The notes below the pieces were generated by a model that was not told the DNA's origin, searched no databases, and saw only the letters and a program-made list of their open reading frames with translations. This document shows positions 1-5,113 of a stretch of 6,993 bases of DNA, piece by piece. This DNA comes from an uncultured Clostridia bacterium (GTDB lineage: Bacteria; Bacillota; Clostridia; TANB77; CAG-508). The position numbers and the translations under genes were made by a program. The stretch covers positions 1 through 6,993 of the forward strand of contig CALXZQ010000060.1 in assembly GCA_944393275.1 (NCBI GenBank), given 5' to 3'. Positions within the stretch are counted from its first letter, which is position 1. Every line of letters begins with the position of its first letter.

Positions 1-8
1 AGAAATAT

Positions 9-563
9 ATGAAAGAAGAATTTATTAATTTATTGAGACAAACTAATAGGGAAGGAATAGAAAATTTAATAGATTTCTTAGAAAAAACAGACTTTTTTAT
101 AGCTCCTGCAAGTACAAGATATCATGGCTGTTATGAAAAGGGATTATTAGAACATAGCTTAAAAGTATATGAGATATTAAAAGAAAAAGTGAAGTCAGCA
201 ACTATAGATTTAGAAATACAAGAGGACAGCCTAATCATAATAGCACTATTACATGATATATGTAAAGTTAATTACTATAAAGTAGATTATAGAAATGCTA
301 AAAATGCACTAGGAGAGTGGGAGAAAGTTCCATATTATACAGTAGAAGATACGATTCCTTACGGACATGGAGAAAAATCTGTGATGATGCTTACAGAGTA
401 CATAAAATTAACAGTAGAGGAAAAATATTGTATAAGATGGCATATGGGATTTACTGAACCAAAGGAATTATATGCAACTTTAGGTCAAGCTTACAAAAAA
501 TATCCTTTAGCATTACTTATGCATGAAGCTGATTTAGAAGCTACTTATTTTTATAATATATAA
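9..563 (+). CDS. HD-domain phosphohydrolase, small stand-alone type
   Basis: A 184-aa protein of the small stand-alone HD family that is common in Firmicutes and their phages. The likely metal ligands are visible: H49 in GLLEHS, the HD pair H82-D83 in ALLHDICK, H120 in YGHGEKS, H145 in RWHMG and D175 in MHEAD. The stretch APASTRYHG (residues 33-40) just before the first His is also typical. The family is expected to hydrolyse a phosphomonoester or nucleotide in the cytosol, but the substrate cannot be read from the sequence. The ATG at base 9 gives a family-like N-terminus, but only eight bases precede it and no ribosome binding site is visible, so a start beyond the left edge is possible. 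A strong terminator follows the stop codon. The AT-rich composition matches the chromosomal background. The HD family call is firm; the function is open. Confidence 0.85.
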   Translation: MKEEFINLLRQTNREGIENLIDFLEKTDFFIAPASTRYHGCYEKGLLEHSLKVYEILKEKVKSATIDLEIQEDSLIIIALLHDICKVNYYKVDYRNAKNALGEWEKVPYYTVEDTIPYGHGEKSVMMLTEYIKLTVEEKYCIRWHMGFTEPKELYATLGQAYKKYPLALLMHEADLEATYFYNI

Positions 564-568
564 AAATT

Positions 569-610
569 AAACGGTTTGTCCTGCAATGAAGCAGAGCAAA
601 CCGTTTTAAG
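569..610. terminator. Bidirectional intrinsic terminator between the HD gene and the relA/spoT-like gene
   Basis: A 10-bp perfect stem pairs 569-578 with 597-606 and is extended by CTGC/GCAG (581-584 with 591-594) around a six-base loop. Reading rightward it ends in TTTT. Reading leftward it runs into TTTAATTTTT, which is the better U-tract. It can therefore stop the HD gene on the + strand and the relA/spoT-like gene arriving from the right on the - strand. Confidence 0.85.
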
Positions 611-671
611 CTACTCAAGAAGAGTAAAGCCTGTAGTGATGTGAATTAATTTCCTAAGGGGATGAACATGC

Positions 672-683
672 AATTGGCCAATT
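672..683. repeat. 12-bp perfect palindrome just past the relA/spoT-like stop codon
   Basis: The sequence AATTGGCCAATT is a perfect palindrome that begins one base beyond the TAG stop of the relA/spoT-like gene. It has no loop, so it is more likely a protein site or chance than a terminator. The true terminator lies further on, at 569-606. Confidence 0.3.
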
Positions 684-684
684 C

Positions 685-1695
685 CTACACAGAAGAGTCA
701 TTCATGCGTCTATTGTAGAAACTCTTTGGAAAATGAATGCCATCCGGGTCATTTTGAATGTCCTTGTAAGAATAGAAAAAGCGGATATCAGTCTTTGAGA
801 GTTCCTCATCGCTTAGCCTAAAGATGCGAGCATACTCTTCAAAGTCATCCTTATGTGCATCATGAGATGCCTTGATGTCATTCTCAGCATGAACGTGCAT
901 CTTCCAAGTCCGAAACTGAAGCTCAATCTCGAACCCGGGTAATGTAGTGTAGCCAGGTTCAACTGCGACTACAAGATGAAGGGATTGGTAACCATTCCAT
1001 TTGGGGTCAAAGTAAAACTTCATATTACCCTCTAGATGTCCTACCATCTTCCGATCTTCTTCAGTCGGATACTCCAAGTCAGGGTAATTTTCCTTTATAA
1101 AAGGTTCTTTATCCTTCCTGACAATTGGAGTCAAGGTGAAAGGAATATCCAAAAGCCGCTTGATGCGATATTGGGTATTTTCATCAAATTGAGATAAATA
1201 GGCCCAAAAGTTCTTTCGGTCCTGACGATTTAAGTTGCAGATAATGTCAACAATCTTTGTTGCAAGAAAGCAACACTTGCTGATTCCCTCATCTAAGATG
1301 AATCTGATGCCGAAGCGATCCATAATATTAAGAGGGTTTTGCCTATCGGACAATTCGAGAATCTTCGCAAGTTCACTTTCAAGAGATTTCCGACGAGCTG
1401 AGATATTGGTGTCAATCTTTGCTCCATATTCAGAGTTAAGCCACATTACGATATACATCGTGGTATGCAAAATCTCTGAACACAAGTTGGTTGCCTGGAA
1501 AGTCCGCTTCCTTGCCAAGATGCTTTTAGAGAGTTTGTCCAAAAAGTAGTCCATTACTGGAATATCTTCCTGACAAATGGTCGTTGCATCAAGAGTAGAG
1601 AGAAGAGCCTCTTCTATCTCTACGGCATTAGCATTTGACTTTTGCGTTGCCAATGCATAAGCATTGTGAATAATTTGCTTTGTTTCATCTTGCAT
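685..1695 (-). CDS. RelA/SpoT-domain nucleotide pyrophosphokinase-like protein, divergent singleton
   Basis: A 336-aa protein with the motifs of a RelA/SpoT synthetase domain: RRKS at 101-104 (ATP-binding basic patch), DRFGIR at 126-131 (metal-binding Asp), GYQSLH at 235-240 (guanine-stacking Tyr in the family) and ELQFRT at 258-263 (catalytic Glu258), followed by HAE at 269-271. No HD hydrolase, TGS or ACT domain is present, so it is not a long Rel. Family members make (p)ppGpp from ATP and GTP/GDP; toxic relatives (toxSAS) make ppApp or pyrophosphorylate tRNA. Which applies here is not decidable. About 110 residues separate DRFGIR from GYQSLH, roughly twice what I expect in small RelP/RelQ enzymes, and the first ~95 residues are extra helical sequence. 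The start is set by AGGAGGAA (1701-1708), five bases from the ATG. Bases 781-840 hold 28 G/C in 60, against 14 in 60 in a coaE sample, suggesting transfer. No antitoxin-like ORF adjoins. Confidence 0.82.
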   Translation of the reverse strand: MQDETKQIIHNAYALATQKSNANAVEIEEALLSTLDATTICQEDIPVMDYFLDKLSKSILARKRTFQATNLCSEILHTTMYIVMWLNSEYGAKIDTNISARRKSLESELAKILELSDRQNPLNIMDRFGIRFILDEGISKCCFLATKIVDIICNLNRQDRKNFWAYLSQFDENTQYRIKRLLDIPFTLTPIVRKDKEPFIKENYPDLEYPTEEDRKMVGHLEGNMKFYFDPKWNGYQSLHLVVAVEPGYTTLPGFEIELQFRTWKMHVHAENDIKASHDAHKDDFEEYARIFRLSDEELSKTDIRFFYSYKDIQNDPDGIHFPKSFYNRRMNDSSV

Positions 1696-1710
1696 TTAAA
1701 TTCCTCCTAT

Positions 1711-1773
1711 CGTTAATACCGTGAAGTCAGATGCGTACCTGTAGGTATTCACATCTAAACAAAAACCTACATC
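1711..1773 (-). promoter_or_regulatory. Structured 5' leader of the relA/spoT-like gene
   Basis: The predicted transcript has a leader of about 75 bases before the ATG. It contains mutually exclusive pairings. TGTAGGT (1771-1765) can pair with ACCTACA (1746-1740). AGATGTG (1756-1750) can pair with CGCATCT (1735-1729), enclosing TACCT/AGGTA. AATACC (1749-1744) can pair with GGTATT (1720-1715). GTGAA (1752-1748) can pair with TTCAC (1725-1721). The same central segment serves in all of these, as in attenuators and switches, but no ligand or known RNA family is recognised and the ribosome binding site is not obviously sequestered. Confidence 0.35.
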
Positions 1774-1779
1774 TTATAT

Positions 1780-1808
1780 ATTATACCATAAATTAAGGTT
1801 AAAGTAAA
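1780..1808 (-). promoter_or_regulatory. Extended -10 promoter for the relA/spoT-like gene
   Basis: On the - strand a perfect TATAAT (1785-1780) is preceded by TGn (1788-1786), giving an extended -10. A TTTACT -35-like hexamer (1808-1803) lies exactly 17 bases upstream. Transcription should start near 1773. The gene is thus expected to be transcribed by vegetative sigma-A independently of the upstream cot operon. Confidence 0.65.
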
Positions 1809-1830
1809 ATTAATCCAGTAATTAAAATAA

Positions 1831-1860
1831 ATACCTACTTTTTAAAGTAGGTATCTTTTA
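1831..1860 (-). terminator. Terminator of the cotJ operon
   Basis: An 11-bp perfect inverted repeat pairs ATACCTACTTT (1831-1841) with its complement (1844-1854). On the - strand it is followed by TTATTTTAATT, just after the cotJC stop. The two-base loop implies that the innermost pairs open. On the + strand it is followed by CTTTTA and could also act in that direction, although no + gene leads into it. Confidence 0.7.
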
Positions 1861-1866
1861 ATATAA

Positions 1867-2512
1867 TTATTTACAATTGCAATTATTATCATTAGTAGAT
1901 AAAATAGATGCATTATTGTTTACTAAAGTATCATTTAGATAAAACTTCTTTTCAGCAAGCTTATCTTGAACACCTCTTAAAGCTTCACCAAATCTCTGGA
2001 AGTGAACTACTTCTCTTTCTCTTAAGAAACGAAGTGGATCTACGACATCTGGTTCATCTCTACATAAATCGATTAATTTTTCATATGTTGCTCTTGCTTT
2101 TTGTTCTGCAGCTAAATCTTCTTGTAAATTAGCAATAACATCACCTTTACAAGCAATATATGATGCAGTAAAAGGAGTACCACTAGCTGCTTGCGGATAT
2201 ACATCAACACCATGATCTGTATAATATGCTCCAAGACCGGCTTTTTCTATTTCCTCTATACTAGCTCCTTTTGTTAACTGGTGTACTATAGTTCCAACCA
2301 TTTCTAAGTGAGCTAATTCTTCTGTACCAATATCGTTTAATATAGCTTTAGCTTTTTGATCAGGCATTCCAAATCTTTGAGATAGATATCTTAAAGAAGC
2401 GGCAAGTTCACCATCTGGACCTCCGGTATTGAGATATAATTACTTTAGCAAGTTTTGGATTAGTACATTTTATATTAACTGGATATTCTAAGTGTTTACA
2501 ATAATTCCACAT
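1867..2512 (-). pseudogene. cotJC: Spore coat protein CotJC (manganese-catalase-like), frame broken by one extra base
   Basis: The complete gene would encode 214 aa of a ferritin-like Mn-catalase-family coat protein. It starts at the ATG at 2510-2512, which overlaps the cotJB stop by one base (TAATG) and has a GGGGG ribosome binding site. The first 29 codons (MWNYCKHLEYP...IISQY) are in one frame, then one extra G/C pair at 2425/2426 shifts it; the original frame hits TGA at 2408-2410 after 34 codons. The second frame continues GGPDGELAASLRYLSQRFG and then runs open from the internal ATG at 2365-2367 to the end (166 aa). Numbered on the repaired protein, the probable metal ligands are all downstream of the break: E35 (GELAAS), E65 and H68 (EELAHLE), E136 (AEQKA) and H170 (REREVVHF). 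The C-terminus carries an Asn-rich tail ending NNCNCK. An assembly error or a recent mutation would both fit, since the rest is intact. Spore coat localisation is known for the family. Confidence 0.85.
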
Positions 2513-2817
2513 TAAAAATTCCCCCTTTCCCAAGGCCAAGGTTCCTCAAGCCATCTCCATTTATTACAAGGATAATAAATACTTAAAGGTCCATAAACTT
2601 TTTGATATTTATCTTTTAATTCTTTTAATTCTTTTGCATATCTTCTATGAAGACAAAGTGCCTTCTCATCTTCAGGATGTGTATCTAGATATAATCCAAG
2701 TTCAATTACAGCAAAATTAAGTTCCTTAATTTTGGTAATCATTTCTTCTCTAATGTTATCATTGTTATTACACATACAAGAACTTCTTTCTTCTCTAACA
2801 TTATCTTCTTGCATCAT
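2512..2817 (-). CDS. cotJB: Spore coat protein CotJB
   Basis: A small CotJB-family protein recognised by LYLDTHPEDEKAL, then KVYGPL, and the C-terminal Trp/Pro pattern WRWLEEPWPW. CotJA, CotJB and CotJC are encoded together in Bacillus and Clostridia and are deposited on the forming spore; their biochemical roles are poorly defined. An upstream in-frame ATG at 2830-2832 exists, but GGGGAGGG (2823-2830) lies five bases before the ATG at 2815-2817, so I choose that start (101 aa). A second ATG follows directly at 2812-2814. The chosen start overlaps the end of cotJA by about 17 bases, and the stop overlaps the cotJC start by one base, indicating translational coupling. The N-terminus is about 20-25 residues longer than I expect for the family and contains a Cys/Asn-rich patch, SSCMCNNND. 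Confidence 0.88.
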   Translation of the reverse strand: MMQEDNVREERSSCMCNNNDNIREEMITKIKELNFAVIELGLYLDTHPEDEKALCLHRRYAKELKELKDKYQKVYGPLSIYYPCNKWRWLEEPWPWERGNF

Positions 2818-3163
2818 TACATCCCTCCCCAATAGTATTTGTATTTGCTATATATTCAATTTGTCTCATAGAATCACAAGGCATATAAGGACTTACAAGT
2901 TCAGGGAAAATGGTTCCCATTTTTAAACCAACACAAGGTACAAAAGTTTTGTTCATTGTTTGCCAAGGTACATAACTTTGAGCAAGCATTGGATTAGAAG
3001 GAAAAACTCCTTCTTCTTCGTCAAATCCACACATGCAATCATCTACAGCGACATAATTAGAAGGACAAGCATCATTACAAGATTTTTCAAAAACATTGTC
3101 ATTATACTCATCTCTGCAATTATTTAAAGCGCAACATTTTCTACAGTTACAATTATTACACAT
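2801..3163 (-). CDS. cotJA: Spore coat associated protein CotJA, Cys-rich
   Basis: A 120-aa CotJA-family protein. The family core is at residues 59-93: MLAQSYVPWQ, then GTIFPEL (83-89) and SPY (91-93). It is the first gene of the operon. The start is supported by AGGAGGAATT (3171-3180), about seven bases upstream of the ATG. The first 45 residues are unusually rich in cysteine (C2, 5, 7, 10, 11, 16, 29, 33, 43, 45), with three more at 77, 96 and 115, for 13 in total. These could crosslink by disulfides in the coat or bind metal; this is inference. There is no signal peptide or membrane segment, as expected for a coat protein made in the mother cell. The family assignment is firm from the core motif and the cotJB/cotJC neighbours. 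Confidence 0.87.
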   Translation of the reverse strand: MCNNCNCRKCCALNNCRDEYNDNVFEKSCNDACPSNYVAVDDCMCGFDEEEGVFPSNPMLAQSYVPWQTMNKTFVPCVGLKMGTIFPELVSPYMPCDSMRQIEYIANTNTIGEGCNDARR

Positions 3164-3199
3164 TATATATAATTCCTCCTTATCTTGAGTTTATATTAC

Positions 3200-3207
3200 A
3201 TAATATG
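3200..3207 (-). promoter_or_regulatory. Candidate sporulation-type -10 element for the cotJ operon
   Basis: CATATTAT on the - strand, about 40 bases before the cotJA start, begins with the CATA shared by sigma-E and sigma-K -10 elements. An AC dinucleotide 17 bases upstream would suit sigma-K, but the downstream TA of the sigma-K element is missing and no good sigma-E -35 is seen. No sigma-A promoter is apparent here. The cotJ operon of Bacillus subtilis is transcribed by sigma-E, which is the reason for considering this site. Confidence 0.3.
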
Positions 3208-3234
3208 AAACTAAAGATATAAAGGTTACATAAA

Positions 3235-3268
3235 AATAAACCATCTTCTATATAGAAAATGGTTTATT
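3235..3268 (-). terminator. Terminator of tmcAL
   Basis: AATAAACCAT (3235-3244) pairs perfectly with ATGGTTTATT (3259-3268), and the interior TTCTATATAGAA is itself self-complementary, giving one long hairpin. On the - strand it is followed by a T-rich run. The hairpin overlaps the first base of the tmcAL stop codon (3268-3270) and separates tmcAL from the cotJ operon. Confidence 0.75.
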
Positions 3269-4500
3269 TATAAAGTAATTAATTTGTGAGTATAATCCAA
3301 ATTAGCCAAAGAGTTATACTCAAATCCTAAAGTATATATATTTGTTGCTAAAATATCTTTTTGAAGCATATTTTTAAGTGTCCTATTATTGGACAAATCC
3401 ATAAAACGTTTAACTGATGTGATAACAGAGAGCTTAGGATTTTTTCTACATATTTCAGAAATTAAAGATTTACCTCTATCATTAAATCCAAGTATTCTAG
3501 CATAAGGAAGAGTTCTTCTTGCAATAGAAATATCTTTTTGTTTTATATTTAATAAAATATGAATAAGAATTCTTTGAATTCTTGTTAAAGTATAACGCTT
3601 TGACTTAACAAGGTTTATTAAATCATATAAATTATTACAAGAATTTGCAGCCTTTTTTAATGAATATTCTAAACCTTCTGAAACATCAGGATAAGTAGCA
3701 AGCTCAGAAATAGGGAGCTTTCGTAACTCATATAAAATCTCTTTTTCAAACTTAACTATGTCCTGTACATAGTTCCCTCGTTTATAATCTTCTATTAGAA
3801 GATTATATGCACTTTCTGGCATGACTTTACTTATTTCGTTGAATTTATTATTTTTTACAAAATTTCTTATAGCAGTACTACTTGCAAATTGATCCATAAC
3901 GTTAGTGTCATTATAATTTACTTTTTCTCTCTTTATAAGAATAGGTTTAATATATGATCTAGTTTTTCTTAAAGCTTTTAGATATTCAATAGCAAGAACA
4001 TTATTAGGAGAAGATAAAACTCCAGAATATTTTGCTATATCCTTGAGATACATAAGTATAGCATTTTCTCTAGCCTTGGGAAAAGATGAGCCTTTAGAAA
4101 GTTCATAATTAAGAAGTGTTATGTATTCTTTGGGTTCTTCATATAAAACAGTTGCAATCTTATTTAATATACCAATATCATCAGTCTCAACACCAAAAGA
4201 TATTGTATCTACTATACTTAGTGCATTCAATATCCTTATAGCTCCTTCAGCAAATATTTCTGCACTAGACGTTGCATAAACAGTAGGGAGTTCAATTACT
4301 AAATCAATACCATTTAAAATTGCCATTTCTGTCTTAGTCCATTTATTTATTAAAGAAGTATTTCCTCTTTGCACAAAATTTCCACTCATAATACATATAG
4401 TAAAATCGGCATCTGATATGTTTTGAGATTGTTCAATATGAAAAACATGCCCATTGTGTAGAGGATTATATTCAGCTATAATTCCCAAAACATTGTACAT
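3268..4500 (-). CDS. tmcAL: tRNA(Met) cytidine acetate ligase TmcAL (YlbM family)
   Basis: A 410-aa nucleotidyltransferase-fold protein of the usual family length (about 400). The N-terminus GIIAEYNPLHNGH (residues 6-18) holds the HxGH-type ATP-binding motif. SGNFVQRG (39-46), LVIELP (67-72) and FGVET (102-106) are family signatures, and an SSTAIR motif lies mid-protein. In Bacillus the enzyme uses acetate and ATP, through acetyl-AMP, to form N4-acetylcytidine at position 34 of elongator tRNA-Met, securing AUG decoding. It is cytosolic. The start is set by AAAGGAGGT (4506-4514), five bases before the ATG. It stands alone between its terminator and a promoter shared divergently with rnhA. The reading frame is intact and its AT-rich codon use matches the background. 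Confidence 0.93.
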   Translation of the reverse strand: MYNVLGIIAEYNPLHNGHVFHIEQSQNISDADFTICIMSGNFVQRGNTSLINKWTKTEMAILNGIDLVIELPTVYATSSAEIFAEGAIRILNALSIVDTISFGVETDDIGILNKIATVLYEEPKEYITLLNYELSKGSSFPKARENAILMYLKDIAKYSGVLSSPNNVLAIEYLKALRKTRSYIKPILIKREKVNYNDTNVMDQFASSTAIRNFVKNNKFNEISKVMPESAYNLLIEDYKRGNYVQDIVKFEKEILYELRKLPISELATYPDVSEGLEYSLKKAANSCNNLYDLINLVKSKRYTLTRIQRILIHILLNIKQKDISIARRTLPYARILGFNDRGKSLISEICRKNPKLSVITSVKRFMDLSNNRTLKNMLQKDILATNIYTLGFEYNSLANLDYTHKLITL

Positions 4501-4516
4501 AAAATACCTCCTTTAC

Positions 4517-4545
4517 TTGTAGATAAAATAATTTATTGATATAAT
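4517..4545 (+). promoter_or_regulatory. Promoter of rnhA (divergent half)
   Basis: A perfect TATAAT (4540-4545) with TGA just before it (4537-4539) forms an extended -10. TTGTAG (4517-4522) sits 17 bases upstream as a weak -35. Transcription should start near 4552, leaving a leader of about 36 bases before the rnhA ATG. Confidence 0.6.
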
Positions 4546-4569
4546 ATCATAAAATAAATTAGATTACAA
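4541..4569 (-). promoter_or_regulatory. Promoter of tmcAL (divergent half)
   Basis: On the - strand TTGTAA (4569-4564) lies 17 bases before TATTAT (4546-4541), which is preceded by TGA (4549-4547), making an extended -10. Transcription should start near 4534. The -10 overlaps the opposing rnhA -10 almost completely. Confidence 0.6.
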
Positions 4570-4587
4570 ATAGAAGTGGGGAAAGTT

Positions 4588-5028
4588 ATGGAAGAAGTTA
4601 GTATATATACAGATGGTGCTTGCTCAGGAAATCCAGGACCTGGTGGATGGGGAGCAATATTAATGTATAAAGAAAATAAAAAGGAGATATCAGGAGGAAA
4701 AGAAGCTACTACAAACAATATTATGGAGATTACAGCAGTAATAGAAGCCTTGAAACTTCTTAAGTTTCCTTGTAAAGTAAAGATATATAGTGATAGTGCA
4801 TATGTTGTAAATAGTTTTAAACAAGGTTGGATATATAACTGGCAAATGAATGGGTGGAAAACAGCCTCCAAAGAAGATGTAAAGAATAAAGAATTATGGG
4901 AAGAATTATATAATTTTACTCAAATACATAAAATTGAATTTATAAAAGTAAAAGGGCATAGTGATAATAAATATAATAACAGATGTGACGAATTAGCAAG
5001 ACAAGCAATACAAAACTTAGGACAATAA
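4588..5028 (+). CDS. rnhA: Ribonuclease HI
   Basis: A 146-aa type 1 RNase H, the length usual for bacterial RNase HI. It cleaves the RNA strand of RNA-DNA hybrids such as R-loops and primer remnants, using two metal ions. The catalytic set is complete: D9 in [15 protein letters not shown]47 in NNIMEIT, D69 in YSDSAYV and D134 in NRCDELA, with H124 in KGHSDN. The basic-protrusion segment with WQMNGWK (85-91) is present. A GTG at 4576 is in frame, but the ATG at 4588 gives the canonical N-terminus ([10 protein letters not shown]) and has a purine-rich GTGGGG site about seven to eight bases upstream, so I start there. It is transcribed away from tmcAL. No hairpin follows the stop, so transcripts may continue into coaE. 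Confidence 0.95.
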   Translation: MEEVSIYTDGACSGNPGPGGWGAILMYKENKKEISGGKEATTNNIMEITAVIEALKLLKFPCKVKIYSDSAYVVNSFKQGWIYNWQMNGWKTASKEDVKNKELWEELYNFTQIHKIEFIKVKGHSDNKYNNRCDELARQAIQNLGQ

Positions 5029-5053
5029 GATTTAACAAAAATGTAAAATATTA

Positions 5054-5082
5054 TGTAAAAATATCAAAAAATGTGTTATAAT
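5054..5082 (+). promoter_or_regulatory. Candidate promoter of coaE
   Basis: TATAAT (5077-5082) with TGT directly upstream (5074-5076) is a consensus extended -10. The -35 region (TGTAAA, 5054-5059) is poor, which is acceptable for an extended -10 promoter. It lies in the 85-base gap after rnhA, so coaE can be transcribed independently. Confidence 0.5.
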
Positions 5083-5113
5083 AATAATATGTTGTCTTAA
5101 AGGAGGATTTGCT

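Noticed and set aside
609..630. Second hairpin after the two-way terminator
   Set aside because: The stem is only about four pairs with a bulge, too weak to call.
563..685. Possible antitoxin gene next to the relA/spoT-like gene
   Set aside because: The gaps on both sides (563-685 and 1696-1866) hold no open frame with a ribosome binding site, only terminators, a promoter and a leader.
1235..1549. 104-aa open frame on the + strand inside the relA/spoT-like gene
   Set aside because: It lies wholly antisense to a gene with clear family motifs, shows no recognisable domain and is most simply a shadow frame; I found no reason to call it an antitoxin.
630..1744. Direct repeat CCTGTAG at 630-636 and 1738-1744 as a target-site duplication flanking the relA/spoT-like gene
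   Set aside because: Seven bases over 1.1 kb is weak, and there is no transposase or terminal inverted repeat, so chance is likely.
1711..1773. T-box or other known riboswitch upstream of the relA/spoT-like gene
   Set aside because: The leader is short, lacks the T-box consensus and an intrinsic terminator, and matches no riboswitch core that I recognise.
2408..2430. Programmed frameshift of the RF2 type in cotJC
   Set aside because: The Shine-Dalgarno-like GGAGG lies downstream, not upstream, of the shift point and there is no slippery stop codon context; no cotJC programmed shift is known to me.
2818..2832. ATG at 2830-2832 as the cotJB start
   Set aside because: It overlaps the GGGGAGGG that serves the ATG at 2815-2817 and has no ribosome binding site of its own.
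4576..4587. GTG at 4576 as the rnhA start
   Set aside because: It would add four residues not typical of RNase HI, and the purine-rich site is correctly spaced for the ATG at 4588.
4533..4871. 112-aa open frame antisense to rnhA, with similar antisense frames in coaE, the 272-aa gene and the endoQ-like gene
   Set aside because: They are hydrophobic shadow frames produced by AT-rich codons of confident genes on the opposite strand.
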